From assembly GCA_903953565.1 (NCBI GenBank), contig CAJBKE010000058.1, forward strand, positions 1 to 45,182: DNA of 45,182 bases. The letters run 5' to 3'. Made by a program: the position numbers and the translations under genes. Positions 33,199-42,740 of the stretch are shown here, piece by piece (the first letter of the stretch is position 1; each line of letters begins with the position of its first letter). This DNA is from an uncultured Verrucomicrobiota bacterium. Its GTDB lineage: Bacteria > Verrucomicrobiota > Verrucomicrobiia > Chthoniobacterales > JACTMZ01. The notes under the pieces were generated by a model. The model saw only the letters and a list, made by a program, of their open reading frames with translations, did no database searches and was not told the DNA's origin.

Positions 33199-35940
33199 CT
33201 ACACTTCGAACGCGCGGGTGACGAGTTCGGCCTGCTGGAGGCGGTGGATGGCGAGCGCGCCGACAGCGGGGCTCGGACTTTCCGGACGTCCGGAGTAATG
33301 GATATTGCAACCGAAAAGCTCGCGCAACTTCAGGGCCATGTAGGACCACGCACCCATGTTGCGCGGCTCCTCCTGGCACCAGACAATGCGTTTGAGGTTC
33401 GGGCAACTGTTGGCAATGCGTTTGATTTTTTCGGTGTGCAAGGGATAGAGCTGCTCGACGCGTATGATGGTCGCATCCGTCGCGCCGCGTTTCTCCTGCT
33501 CGGCCTTGAGGTCGTAGTAGACTTTGCCGGAACAAAGAATGACGCGCGTGATGAGCGCGTGATCCTCCGGCAGCGGGTCGGCCAAGATGGCGTAGAAGCG
33601 GCCGTCCGTAAAATCCTTCTGCGTTGAAACGACCAGCGGGTGACGCAGGAGGCTCTTCGGTGTCATAATGACGAGCGGCTTGCGGTAATCGCGGTGGATC
33701 TGACGGCGCAGCGCGTGGAAATATTGCGCCGGCGTGGTCAGGTTGCAGACCTGCATATTGTTGTCAGCGCACAACTGCAGGAACCGTTCGAGCCGCGCGC
33801 TGGAATGCTCGGGCCCCTGCCCTTCGTATCCGTGCGGCAGGAGCATGACGAGGGAGCTGGGACGCTGCCATTTGGATTCGGCCGATGAAATGAACTGGTC
33901 GATGATGACCTGCGCGCCGTTGGCGAAGTCGCCGAATTGCGCCTCCCACATGCAGAGCATTTCCGGGTAATCGAGCGAGTAACCGTAGTCGAACCCGAGG
34001 ACGGCGGCTTCGCTCAGCAGGCTGTTGTAGACGCAGAACTTGGCCTGACTTTCTTTGAGATGGTTGAGCGGCACATAGTCGATGCGCTGCTCGGCGTCGT
34101 AGAACGTCGAGTGGCGCTGGCTGAACGTGCCGCGCCGGCTGTCTTGTCCGGAGAGACGGACCGGAGTGCCCTCGACGAGCAACGAACCAAACGCGAGCGC
34201 TTCGGAAAACGCCCAGTCGTAAGGTCCGCCATCGCGCAGGATTTCAAGACGGCGGTCAATGAGCATGCGCCGCACTTTCGGCAAAATATGGAAATCCGCC
34301 GGAACACGGCAGAGTCCCTCGACGACTTCGCGCAGGGTGCCTGCGCTGATCGCAGTGTGGACAGGATCGTAGGAATACGGGGGCTGGAAGACGGCGGTGG
34401 ATCCGGCGAAGCGTCCGCCTTCCCGGCGTTCGCTCTCGGTTTTTTTGACGATATCGAACGCTTCCTCGAGGTCGGCGGAGGCTTCTTTTTTGATGGCCTC
34501 GGCCTCGGCGGGCGTGACCGTGCCAAGGGCGGCGAGTTCGTTGACAAAAATCTCGCTGGGCAACGGGTGCTTGTTGATCGCGTTGTAGAGGTGCGGCTGC
34601 GTGAAGGTGGGCTCGTCGCCTTCGTTGTGTCCGTGGCGGCGGTAGCAATAGAGATCGACGACGACGTCGCGTGCGAATTCCTGGCGGTAATCGAGGGCGA
34701 TCTGCGTGACAGTGGCCACGGCGAGCGGATCCTCCGCGTTGACGTGGAAAATCGGCGCATCGATCATTTTGGCCACGTCGGTCGCGTAGAGACTGGAACG
34801 CGCGTCGGCCGGGAGCGTGGTGAAACCGATCTGGTTGTTGACGATGATGTGGACCGTGCCGCCGGTTTTGTAACCGGGGAGTTGCGACATGTTGAAAACC
34901 TCGGCCACGATCCCCTGCCCCGCGAAGGCAGCATCACCGTGGATGAGAAGCGGGAGGACTTTTTTGCGGGTTTCGGTGTCGCCGAGGATACGCTGGCGGG
35001 CTCGGGCCATGCCCTCGACGACGGGATCGACGGCTTCGAGGTGGCTCGGGTTAGGCGCGAGGCGGACGGTGACTTTATGGCCGGTGGAAGTTTGGCGCTC
35101 GGTGAGATATCCGAGGTGGTATTTCACATCGCCATTGCCGCCGACGACATCGGGGATGAAGTTTTCCGAGAATTCGTTGAAGATGAGGGTGAGAGGCTTG
35201 CTCAGGAAGTTGGCCAGAACGTTGAGGCGTCCGCGGTGGGCCATGCCCATGACAATCTCCTCGATTTTGGACGGTTCGCAGCGCTGCAGGATGGTGTCGA
35301 GGATAACGAGCAGCGATTCGGCGCCCTCGAGCGAGAAACGTTTTTGTCCGACGTAACGCGTGTGGAGGAAGTGCTCGAAGGTCTCGGCCTCGTAAAGTTG
35401 CCGGAGGATGGCGCGGTGCAGGTCAGCGTCGGTGAGGTTGCCGTTGCCGCGGTTTTCGATGCGCTCGCGGAGCCAATTGCGCACCCGAGGATCCTGGATG
35501 TGCATGAACTCGGCGCCGATGGTGTCGCTGTAGATGTCGCGCAGTTCGGAAATCATTTCGCGCAAGAGCATGGGTTTGCCGTCGCGGAAATACTTCGAAG
35601 AAACGGTGCGCTCGAGGTCGCTTTCGGTGAAACCGATGGCCTTGAGCGAGAGGAGCGGATTCTCCGGTGTTTCGGTCGTCAGCGGATCGAGCCGCGCGAT
35701 GGTGTGCCCGAGCGTGCGGTAAGAATAGGCGAGCGAATCGGCGCGGCGTTCGAGCGCGGCATCCTCGGGCACGGCGGCGCGAGCTCCCTCGGCAAGTTCC
35801 TCGGATTGGGTCAGGCCGAGTTCAAATCCCTCGAAGAACGCATTCCATTCCGGCGTGACCGAAGCGGCGTGTTGCTTCCAACGCTGGTAGTTTTCCTCGA
35901 GTAAGTCGGAATTCCAGTTCCCCGAAACAGATTGGCTCAT
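33199..35940 (-). CDS. sucA: 2-oxoglutarate dehydrogenase E1
   Basis: 913 residues from ATG 35940 (MSQSVSGNWNSDLLEENY); a longer frame to 36066 adds an unlikely leader. The N-terminal E2-contact segment (YQRWKQHAASVTPEWNAFFEGF) is of the SucA type. Thiamine diphosphate site: HGDAAFAGQGIVAEVFNMSQLPGYKTGGTVHIIVNNQIGFTT; MAHRGRLNVLANF and HNEGDEPTFTQP are further signatures. Catalyses decarboxylation of 2-oxoglutarate and transfer to the E2 lipoyl group. Forms an operon with sucB and the TPR gene; no E3 gene here. Divergent from the ABC cassette at 36144. Confidence 0.95.
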   Translation of the reverse strand: MSQSVSGNWNSDLLEENYQRWKQHAASVTPEWNAFFEGFELGLTQSEELAEGARAAVPEDAALERRADSLAYSYRTLGHTIARLDPLTTETPENPLLSLKAIGFTESDLERTVSSKYFRDGKPMLLREMISELRDIYSDTIGAEFMHIQDPRVRNWLRERIENRGNGNLTDADLHRAILRQLYEAETFEHFLHTRYVGQKRFSLEGAESLLVILDTILQRCEPSKIEEIVMGMAHRGRLNVLANFLSKPLTLIFNEFSENFIPDVVGGNGDVKYHLGYLTERQTSTGHKVTVRLAPNPSHLEAVDPVVEGMARARQRILGDTETRKKVLPLLIHGDAAFAGQGIVAEVFNMSQLPGYKTGGTVHIIVNNQIGFTTLPADARSSLYATDVAKMIDAPIFHVNAEDPLAVATVTQIALDYRQEFARDVVVDLYCYRRHGHNEGDEPTFTQPHLYNAINKHPLPSEIFVNELAALGTVTPAEAEAIKKEASADLEEAFDIVKKTESERREGGRFAGSTAVFQPPYSYDPVHTAISAGTLREVVEGLCRVPADFHILPKVRRMLIDRRLEILRDGGPYDWAFSEALAFGSLLVEGTPVRLSGQDSRRGTFSQRHSTFYDAEQRIDYVPLNHLKESQAKFCVYNSLLSEAAVLGFDYGYSLDYPEMLCMWEAQFGDFANGAQVIIDQFISSAESKWQRPSSLVMLLPHGYEGQGPEHSSARLERFLQLCADNNMQVCNLTTPAQYFHALRRQIHRDYRKPLVIMTPKSLLRHPLVVSTQKDFTDGRFYAILADPLPEDHALITRVILCSGKVYYDLKAEQEKRGATDATIIRVEQLYPLHTEKIKRIANSCPNLKRIVWCQEEPRNMGAWSYMALKLRELFGCNIHYSGRPESPSPAVGALAIHRLQQAELVTRAFEV

Positions 35941-36143
35941 GTAGCGACAAGGGGGAAGATCACCTGAAGTCCACGCCAAGGCAATACGGAGAGCGCATCG
36001 GGGCGGAATTTTTATTGTGTCAGGGCGAATCGCGAGGGGGGCGGACAGCGACGGTCCGCCGGGCAAAAGGAAAATTTGGTTCCAACTTCGGCGTTTGGGA
36101 CAAATATTGGCCGGATGGACGGCTGGGGCCGGGCCTGTTTGCC
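35941..36143. other. Divergent intergenic region between sucA and the ABC cassette
   Basis: Both flanking operons must start here. An AT-rich patch (AATTTTTATTG, 36007-36017) could hold a -10 for sucA, and TTTGGGACAAATATTG (36094-36109) one for the plus-strand cassette, but neither has a clear partner box. Nothing else seen. Confidence 0.4.
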
Positions 36144-37082
36144 ATGATCAAGGTTGAAGGACTGACCAAAAAATACGCCGGCGTGACGGCCATCGACGGC
36201 CTCGATTTCACTGTCGAAAAGGGCGAGATCGTGGGTTTCCTCGGCCCGAACGGTGCGGGCAAGAGCACGACGATGCGGATCCTCTCCTGTTACCTGCCGG
36301 CGACGAGCGGTCGGGCCAGCGTGGCGGGATTCGACGTGGCCAGCCAATCGCGCGAGGTGCGGGCGCGGGTCGGTTACATGCCGGAAAACGTGGCGCTCTA
36401 CCCCGAAATGCGCGTGCAGGAATATCTCGAATACCGTGCGGCACTCAAAGGTGTGCGCGGCCGCCGCAATCGCCAGCGGGTCAATGCGGTGAAAGAACTT
36501 TGCAGCCTGCGCGACGTGGAGCGGAAGCTGATCGGCAGTCTGTCGAAAGGATACCGTCAGCGCGTGGGCCTGGCCGACGCGTTGTTGCACGATCCGGATC
36601 TGCTCATCCTCGACGAGCCGACCATCGGACTTGATCCGAACCAAATCCGCCAAGTGCGCCAATTGATCAAAGACCTCGGCAAGCGCCACACCATCCTTTT
36701 GTCCACGCACATTCTCTCCGAAGTGGAGATGACCTGCAGCCGTGTGCTGATCATCAACAAAGGACGCATCGCGGCGTCCGACACGCCGGAGGCCTTGGCT
36801 GGGCGCGTCCGCACGGCGGGCGGCATCCGTGCGGAGATCCGCGCTGGCGCGGAGGATCTGGAAAAAGCGTTGTCGGCCGTCGAAGGCGTCCGCAAAGCCG
36901 ACATCGAACCGATCGCGGACGGATGGCACAGCTGTTTGTTGCGGACCGATGCCGACCATGATGCGCGCGAAGAAGTGGCGCGCTTGGCCGCGGCCCGCGG
37001 GTGGGCCTTGCGCGAACTCGGCCGGGATCAGGTGAATCTGGAACGCGTCTTCGCCGAAATCACGCAGTCGGAGGAGATCTGA
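36144..37082 (+). CDS. ABC transporter ATPase, GldA-like
   Basis: 312 residues from ATG 36144; an upstream frame extension to 36015 has no family similarity. Walker A GPNGAGKST, signature LSKGYRQRVGLADAL, Walker B LLILDEPTIGLD, switch His in STHILSEVE. Belongs to the ABC-2 ATPases that pair with GldF/GldG-like partners, here directly downstream (TGATG junction). In Bacteroidetes GldAFG supports gliding; outside them the cassette is widespread without known cargo. Substrate unknown. Confidence 0.9.
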   Translation: MIKVEGLTKKYAGVTAIDGLDFTVEKGEIVGFLGPNGAGKSTTMRILSCYLPATSGRASVAGFDVASQSREVRARVGYMPENVALYPEMRVQEYLEYRAALKGVRGRRNRQRVNAVKELCSLRDVERKLIGSLSKGYRQRVGLADALLHDPDLLILDEPTIGLDPNQIRQVRQLIKDLGKRHTILLSTHILSEVEMTCSRVLIINKGRIAASDTPEALAGRVRTAGGIRAEIRAGAEDLEKALSAVEGVRKADIEPIADGWHSCLLRTDADHDAREEVARLAAARGWALRELGRDQVNLERVFAEITQSEEI

Positions 37083-37834
37083 TGAATTTCTTCACCTTGC
37101 TCAACCGCGAGATCCGCGCCTATTTCGTTTCGCCGGTGGCGTGGGTCGTCTTGTTCTTCTTCCTCCTGCTGACCGGTTTCAATTTCTACGCGGGCGTGGC
37201 CGCGCTGAATCGCGGGCCGAGCGAGGTCACGGTCGTCGAAGCATTCTTCAACACGGTGTTTTTCTGGTTCGGGTTCGTGCTGGTGTTTCCGCTGATCACC
37301 ATGCGGCTGTTTTCCGAGGAATACAAAATGGGCACGATCGAGCCGCTGATGACCGCGCCGGTGCGGGACAGCCAGGTGGTCTTGGCCAAGTATTTCGGCG
37401 CGCTGTTTTTCTTCATCGTGCTGTGGCTGCCGAGCTTGCTTTATTTCGCGATCTTCACGCGGGTGACGCGGCTCGAGGCAGCGGGGGCGGCCGGACCGTT
37501 CCTCGGCGCCTACGGCATGCTCCTCTTGATCGGCATGTTTTATCTGGCGATCGGCTGTCTCGCTTCGGCCCTGACCCGCAACCAGATCGTGGCGGCGATC
37601 ATTTCCTTCACGGTGATCACGCTGTTCTTCTTCACCGGATTGCTCACTTTTTTCCTGCTCAATGTGACCCCGGCGCTGCGCGAGATGACCGCCTATTTTT
37701 CCGCGCTCGAGCACATGAGCGAGGCGTCGCGCGGGTTTTTCGATTCGCGGCCGGTTGTTTTTTATCTCTCGCTGACCATTTTCACCCTCTTCCTCACCTT
37801 CCACGTTTTCCAATCGCGCCGCTGGCGAAACTGA
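37082..37834 (+). CDS. ABC-2 permease, GldF-like
   Basis: 250 residues from ATG 37082, sharing a base with the ATPase stop. About six membrane segments: WVVLFFFLLLTGFNFY, TVFFWFGFVLVFPLITM, YFGALFFFIVLWLPSLLYF, MLLLIGMFYLAIGCLASAL, FTVITLFFFTGLLTFFLL and VFYLSLTIFTLFLTFHVF. EEYKMGTIEPLMTAPV is the conserved cytoplasmic coupling loop of this permease group. Partner of the upstream ATPase and downstream GldG-like protein. Confidence 0.9.
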   Translation: MNFFTLLNREIRAYFVSPVAWVVLFFFLLLTGFNFYAGVAALNRGPSEVTVVEAFFNTVFFWFGFVLVFPLITMRLFSEEYKMGTIEPLMTAPVRDSQVVLAKYFGALFFFIVLWLPSLLYFAIFTRVTRLEAAGAAGPFLGAYGMLLLIGMFYLAIGCLASALTRNQIVAAIISFTVITLFFFTGLLTFFLLNVTPALREMTAYFSALEHMSEASRGFFDSRPVVFYLSLTIFTLFLTFHVFQSRRWRN

Positions 37835-37835
37835 C

Positions 37836-39314
37836 ATGACCGCACCGCAGGAATCATCGCGACGTCGCGCCGGCATCCGTTTCGGGGTGGCCGTGCAGAT
37901 CTTGCTGGCCGTTGTCCTGCTCGCGGCGGTCAACTACGCGGGGTTCCACTATTACCTGCGCGGCGATTGGTCGCCCGCGCAGAAATACCGTTTGAGCGAC
38001 CAGACGCTCGGCGCGCTCGCGAATCTTTCCGCACCGGCCACCATCTATGTCTTTTTCTCCCCGACTTCGGCTGCCGCGGGCTACGAAGTCTACGGCGATG
38101 TGCTCAACCTGCTGAAGGAATACCAATTCGCGGCAGGCGACAAACTGACCGTCGAATACATCGATCCGATGCGGAATCTTGCGCGCGCGCGTGAACTGCA
38201 GACCAAATTCGAATTCGGTCCGGAGGAAAATCTTGTCGTGTTGGAAAGCGGCGGACGCTCGAAGCAAATCAATGCGGTGGACATGGCGGAATACGATTTG
38301 ATCCCGCAGCTGAGCGGCGAACCGCCGCGCGTCGTGGCCTTCAAAGGCGAGCAGGCGCTGACCAGCGCGCTGATCGCGTTGGGCGAGAAGACCCAGAGGA
38401 CGGTCTATTTCCTGCAAGGCCAAGGCGAACCGTCGACCGCCGAGAATTCCACTCTCTCCCTCTTGCAGGAATACGTGGGGCGGCAGGGCGTGCGCGTTGC
38501 ACCGCTCAATCTCGGGGTGACCGGCGGCGTGCCCGAGGATACCGGGGCCATCGTTATCGCGGGGGCGCGCTACGATTTGCCGCCGGCCAGTGCCGCGGTG
38601 CTGAAAAGTTACTGGGAGAACGACGGACGTCTCATGGTGTTGCTCGACCCGGCGGCGAAGACGCCTTTGTTGCGGGAGTTTCTTTCCGGCGCGGGGATCA
38701 CGCCGCGCGACGATCGCGTGCTGCGCACGGTGGAACTCGGTTTCGCGACCGGCATCGTGCGCGATGTGGCCGGGGTATTTTCGCCGGCCAACCGCATCAC
38801 CCGCCGCTTGCAGGGTGCGCAGGCCACGTTGCCGGGGGCGACATGCTCGCTTTCGCTGGATAAGGCGCCGGAGGGAACGCTCGTGGAACCATTGATCACG
38901 GCGGAGGAACCTTTCTGGGCTGAAACCGTCTACGTGACGGACGAGAGCAAGGGCGTGCTCTTCGACGCGGGGGCGGATACCGCCGCGCCCGTGACCGTGG
39001 CAGCCATGGCCGAACGCGGCGGCGTGGCGGATGAAAAGGTCGATGTCAGTTCGTCGCGTCTTGTCGTGGTGGGCAATTCGGAGTTTGCCAATGACGGCAT
39101 CATCACCGAGCCGAACCTTGATTTTGTCCTCAACGGGCTCAACTGGATGCTCGACCGCGGCTATCTCGGCGGCATCGCGCCGAAGGAAGTGCGCGCCTTC
39201 AATCTCAATCTCACGGATCTCGAAACCGGGCGCATCGCGCTCTACACCCTCGTATTGATCCCGGCGGCGGCGGCACTGGCCGGTCTCGTCGTCTGGTGGC
39301 GTCGACGCCGCTGA
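37836..39314 (+). CDS. GldG-like ABC-associated membrane-anchored protein
   Basis: 492 residues. One N-terminal helix (FGVAVQILLAVVLLAAVNYAGF), a large extracytoplasmic domain starting YRLSDQTLGALANLSAPATIYVFFS, typical of the GldG/uncharacterised ABC family, with VEYIDP and VYFLQGQGEPS further on, and a C-terminal helix (LYTLVLIPAAAALAGLVVWW) followed by RRRR. Lies 1 base after the permease. Likely the periplasmic partner of the exporter; function not known. Confidence 0.85.
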   Translation: MTAPQESSRRRAGIRFGVAVQILLAVVLLAAVNYAGFHYYLRGDWSPAQKYRLSDQTLGALANLSAPATIYVFFSPTSAAAGYEVYGDVLNLLKEYQFAAGDKLTVEYIDPMRNLARARELQTKFEFGPEENLVVLESGGRSKQINAVDMAEYDLIPQLSGEPPRVVAFKGEQALTSALIALGEKTQRTVYFLQGQGEPSTAENSTLSLLQEYVGRQGVRVAPLNLGVTGGVPEDTGAIVIAGARYDLPPASAAVLKSYWENDGRLMVLLDPAAKTPLLREFLSGAGITPRDDRVLRTVELGFATGIVRDVAGVFSPANRITRRLQGAQATLPGATCSLSLDKAPEGTLVEPLITAEEPFWAETVYVTDESKGVLFDAGADTAAPVTVAAMAERGGVADEKVDVSSSRLVVVGNSEFANDGIITEPNLDFVLNGLNWMLDRGYLGGIAPKEVRAFNLNLTDLETGRIALYTLVLIPAAAALAGLVVWWRRRR

Positions 39315-39317
39315 AAC

Positions 39318-40676
39318 GTGAACCCGCGCGCCACCATCGCTCTGCTCATCGTCACACTGCTGGCGGTCGGGGGACTCTTTTATCTGCGCAAAGTCGCGCC
39401 GGCCACCCGCGATGCGGATGAATTGAAACGCTATGCCGCGGTGTTCGATCCGGAGGACATCGAGGAAATCGACATTGTGCGGGGGGCAGAGACGATCAGC
39501 CTGCGCCGCGACAAGGATGCATGGCAGTTGACCGCGCCGGTGACCGATCGCGCCGCGCCGGAGCAGGTGGACAGGTTGCTCACCGCGGTGCGCTTTCTTG
39601 CAGTGCGCGACCGCAACGATTCGCCGGACGACGCGGCCGTGGCGGAGGCGGGATTGGCCTCGCCCCGGTTGCGCATCGATCTGCGGGGAGAGGAGCCGCA
39701 CCGGTTGGAGTTGGGCGCGAACACGGCCTTGCCGGGCGAAGTTTTCGCCCGGGTCAGCGGCAAAACCGGCGTGCTCCGCGTGCCCGACGACATCGTGAAA
39801 CTGGCCACCGCCCCACCGGAAAGTTTCCGTGATCCGCGTCTCACTCAATCGGTGGCGGACGACATCGAGAAATTCACCGTGCGCCGCGCGGATGGCGAAA
39901 TGACCCTGCGCCGCGAGCGCGGCCTCTGGATCATCGAGAAACCGGTGTCCGCCCCGGCCGACCGGCGTGCCGTGCAGGAATTTCTCGAGCCCTTGCTCGG
40001 ACTGCGGGTGGTGAAATTCGGTGCGGCTGCACCCGAGACCACGGCCCTGCCGGGGCAGTCGGCATCGATCACTATGACACCATTGGGAGGGGGCGAGGAT
40101 CTGAATCTCGAAGTGATGCGCGGTCCCGACGAAGCGTCGGAAACCGTGGTGGCCCGTTTCGCACCACGCGGCGGGTTTATCGAGGTGGACGCGATGGCGC
40201 GGCAGATTTTCGAGGTTTCGCCCGAATCTTTGCGCGACAAGTCGCTCGGCTATGTCGAAACGGACGCCGTGGATCGCATCTCCATCGAGTCCGATGGCGT
40301 CTTGCTCGATCTGCGGCGGGAAGGTGCGAATTGGACGGATGCGGCCCGCGGAGTGAGCGTGAGCACGGAGGAGGCCGCGCGTTTGATCGCGCTGTTCAAC
40401 GAGACCCGCGCGATCTCGTTCCAACCCGGAATGACGGCAAAGGATGCGGGTCTGGAAACGCCGCGGCAGCGGATTGCTTTTTCGGCATGGCTCTCGGAAA
40501 ACACGGCGGAGGAACCGGCCGGGGGACACCTTATCGCGGGCGCGGATTTCGGCGGTGAAGCGGAAGGTGCTGTTTACGCACGCGAGGCCGGCGCGGAAGA
40601 AATCGTGACCATTTCGCCGGAGCTCTCCCGGCAACTCGGGGAACTCGCGGGGCGCGCGGCAGGCACCCAGCCCTGA
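39318..40676 (+). CDS. DUF4340 membrane-anchored protein
   Basis: 452 residues from GTG 39318. N-terminal anchor TIALLIVTLLAVGGLFYL, then repeated beta-rich units: EEIDIVRGAETISLRRDKDAWQLTAPV, EKFTVRRADGEMTLRRERGLWIIEKPV and DRISIESDGVLLDLRREGANWTDA. Each has the I-x-L-R-R-x-x-x-x-W pattern of DUF4340, giving three internal repeats. These proteins commonly follow GldG-like genes. Function unknown; probably extracytoplasmic part of the same ABC system. Three bases after the previous stop. Confidence 0.85.
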   Translation: MNPRATIALLIVTLLAVGGLFYLRKVAPATRDADELKRYAAVFDPEDIEEIDIVRGAETISLRRDKDAWQLTAPVTDRAAPEQVDRLLTAVRFLAVRDRNDSPDDAAVAEAGLASPRLRIDLRGEEPHRLELGANTALPGEVFARVSGKTGVLRVPDDIVKLATAPPESFRDPRLTQSVADDIEKFTVRRADGEMTLRRERGLWIIEKPVSAPADRRAVQEFLEPLLGLRVVKFGAAAPETTALPGQSASITMTPLGGGEDLNLEVMRGPDEASETVVARFAPRGGFIEVDAMARQIFEVSPESLRDKSLGYVETDAVDRISIESDGVLLDLRREGANWTDAARGVSVSTEEAARLIALFNETRAISFQPGMTAKDAGLETPRQRIAFSAWLSENTAEEPAGGHLIAGADFGGEAEGAVYAREAGAEEIVTISPELSRQLGELAGRAAGTQP

Positions 40677-40742
40677 GTCACTGCGGCTCGCCGCCTCAGC
40701 GTCCATCTTCGGGCCTCCAGATGCGACGGAGGCGCAATTTCC

Positions 40743-40771
40743 TTGACCGGCAACTGTGTCCGAAGGATATC
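40743..40771 (+). promoter_or_regulatory. Possible promoter upstream of mreB
   Basis: TTGACC (40743-40748), 17-base spacer, GATATC (40766-40771) in the 166-base gap before mreB. The -35 is good, the -10 weak. A transcript start here would leave a 60-70 base leader. No terminator seen for the preceding cassette. Confidence 0.3.
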
Positions 40772-40842
40772 CTACTGCCTCTCTTCAAGGGAAGAAGCAC
40801 AACCAAAAGCCCTTCCGGCGCGCGAGCCGGCAATTATTTCCA

Positions 40843-41892
40843 ATGTTCAGAAAGTTATTCGGACTCCTCTCGAGTGATATCGGGATCGATCTCGGCACCG
40901 CCAACACGCTGGTGTTCGTCCGCGACCAAGGCATCGTGCTCCGCGAGCCGTCCGTCGTCGCGGTGCAAGCCGGAACCAATAAAGTCCTCGCCGTCGGCAA
41001 CGAAGCCAAGCGCATGCTCGGCCGCACGCCCGGCAACATCGTCGCTATCCGTCCATTGAAGGACGGTGTCATCGCCGATTTCGAAATCACCGAGGCCATG
41101 CTGGCCCATCTGATCAGCAAAGCGCACGGCGGCCGACGTATGGTGCGTCCGCGTGTGGTCATTGCCGTTCCTTCCGGCATCACCGAAGTGGAGAAGCGCG
41201 CGGTGAAAGATTCGGCCACGCATGCCGGGGCCCGCGAAGTTTACCTCATCGAAGAGCCCATGGCCGCGGCGATCGGTGTCGGCCTGCCCATCCAGGAAGC
41301 CGCGGGCAACATGATCATCGATATCGGGGGCGGCACGACGGAAGTGGCGCTCATTTCTTTGGCCGGTATCGTCTTCAGCCGCAGCGTGCGGGTGGCCGGG
41401 GATGAACTCGACGAGGCCATCGTGCAATACCTCAAGCGCAACTTCAACCTGGCCATCGGCGAGCGCACCGCAGAGGAAATCAAGATCAAGCTGGGCTCGG
41501 CCATCAAGCTGCCCAAGGAAATTTCCATGGAAGTCAAAGGCCGCGACCTCGTGGCCGGTCTTCCGAAAACCATCACCCTCACCTCGCAGGAAGTCCGCGA
41601 GGCCCTGGCCGAGCCGCTCAACAGCATTGTTGACGCCGTCCGCACCACCCTCGAGCGCTGCCCGCCCGAGCTTTCGTCCGATTTGGTGGACCGCGGCATG
41701 GTGCTGGCCGGTGGCGGCGCCTTGTTGCGCGGACTGGACCAATTGCTGCGCGACGAGACCGGTCTTCCGGTCCACATCGCCGATGATCCGCTGAGCGCCG
41801 TGGCCGAAGGAACCGGACGCGTTCTCAGCGAAATCGAGGTCCTCCGCAGCATCGCGCAGACCAACATGCGCGGCAGCAGCGCGTCGATGTGA
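40843..41892 (+). CDS. mreB: Rod-shape actin homologue
   Basis: 349 residues from ATG 40843 ([26 protein letters not shown]), the usual start; an upstream extension to 40756 is not conserved-looking. Actin-fold ATP site: [54 protein letters not shown]. Forms membrane filaments that direct lateral wall synthesis. The amphipathic N-terminus (FRKLFGLL) would bind the membrane. First gene of mreBCD. Confidence 0.96.
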   Translation: MFRKLFGLLSSDIGIDLGTANTLVFVRDQGIVLREPSVVAVQAGTNKVLAVGNEAKRMLGRTPGNIVAIRPLKDGVIADFEITEAMLAHLISKAHGGRRMVRPRVVIAVPSGITEVEKRAVKDSATHAGAREVYLIEEPMAAAIGVGLPIQEAAGNMIIDIGGGTTEVALISLAGIVFSRSVRVAGDELDEAIVQYLKRNFNLAIGERTAEEIKIKLGSAIKLPKEISMEVKGRDLVAGLPKTITLTSQEVREALAEPLNSIVDAVRTTLERCPPELSSDLVDRGMVLAGGGALLRGLDQLLRDETGLPVHIADDPLSAVAEGTGRVLSEIEVLRSIAQTNMRGSSASM

Positions 41893-41933
41893 TTCCCGAT
41901 GGGCCGCGAGTCCGGTCATAATTGCCAGCACTG

Positions 41934-42740
41934 ATGAACAAGCTGCATATCATCCTCTTCGGTGTGGCCATCCTCATCGCGGTGATCTTCCTCAGCTTTT
42001 CTTCCGAGCGCATGCGTTCGTGGCAAAGCGGATACCTGCGTGTTTCCAATCCCGCGCTGCAAGCCGGTTCGGCCATCAGCGGGCAGGTGGAGAAACTGCA
42101 GAAAGGACTGAAGACTCTGGACGAACTCGAGGCGGAAAACGCCGCGCTGGTTGCGAGCAACAACGAATTGCGTGCGGCGGGCCAACTGCTCGGCGATCTG
42201 GAAGGCGAAAACAAACGCCTGCGCGCCTCTCTCGATTACCGCGAGCGCTCTGCTTTCAAGCTCCTGCCCGCCCAGATTGTCAGCCGCGATGCGTCGAGTT
42301 GGTGGAACACGGCGAAGATCAACCGCGGCTTCGGCCAGGATGTCGAAACGGCGCAACCCGTGCTCACGGCCGACGGCTTGGTCGGACGCACCACCACCGT
42401 GTCGAAGGAAATCTCCATCATTCTCCTCCTCACCGACGAGAATTGCCAAGTGGCTGCCCGCGTCGAGGGCACCAACGAACAGGGCATCCTCAGCGGACAG
42501 CGTGTCGCCGGCAACGCCACACCGGAGCTCGTCCTCAACTTTCTCAACCGCGACGCCAATCTCCAACCCGGCATGAAGGTTTTCACCGCCGGGGTGAGCG
42601 GCGCGGTTTTCCCCGCGGGCATACCGCTCGGGGTCATCAAGGAATTCCGCGCACGTGAACTCGACGGCCAGGCCGTAGTGGAGCCTGCGTCGGACTTCTC
42701 GAAATTGGACGACGTCTTCGTTGTCCTGGGAAGCAAATGA
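41934..42740 (+). CDS. mreC: Rod-shape-determining protein MreC
   Basis: 268 residues from ATG 41934; TTG 41922 is an alternative. N-terminal membrane helix (HIILFGVAILIAVIFLSF), a coiled coil at about 50-105 (QVEKLQKGLKTLDELEAENAAL), then the MreC beta domain with QIVSRDASSWWNTAKINRG, LVGRTTTVSKEISIILLLTD and VFTAGVSGAVFPAGIPLGVI. Periplasmic scaffold linking MreB to the wall synthases. ATGA overlap with mreD. Confidence 0.92.
   Translation: MNKLHIILFGVAILIAVIFLSFSSERMRSWQSGYLRVSNPALQAGSAISGQVEKLQKGLKTLDELEAENAALVASNNELRAAGQLLGDLEGENKRLRASLDYRERSAFKLLPAQIVSRDASSWWNTAKINRGFGQDVETAQPVLTADGLVGRTTTVSKEISIILLLTDENCQVAARVEGTNEQGILSGQRVAGNATPELVLNFLNRDANLQPGMKVFTAGVSGAVFPAGIPLGVIKEFRARELDGQAVVEPASDFSKLDDVFVVLGSK

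Noticed and set aside
32531-33535. 334-codon Arg/His-rich minus-strand frame spanning the sucA-sucB junction
   Set aside because: Overlaps two real genes in another frame on the same strand; low-complexity translation.
33937-35904. 655-codon open frame on the plus strand across sucA
   Set aside because: Antisense to a clearly conserved E1 gene; composition is an echo of high-GC codon use and no motif is recognisable.
37854-40706. 950-codon open frame on the minus strand across the GldG-like and DUF4340 genes
   Set aside because: Shadow of two well-supported plus-strand genes in GC-rich DNA; His/Arg/Gly-rich translation with no domain.
40855-41931. 358-codon minus-strand frame across mreB
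   Set aside because: Antisense shadow of a highly conserved gene.
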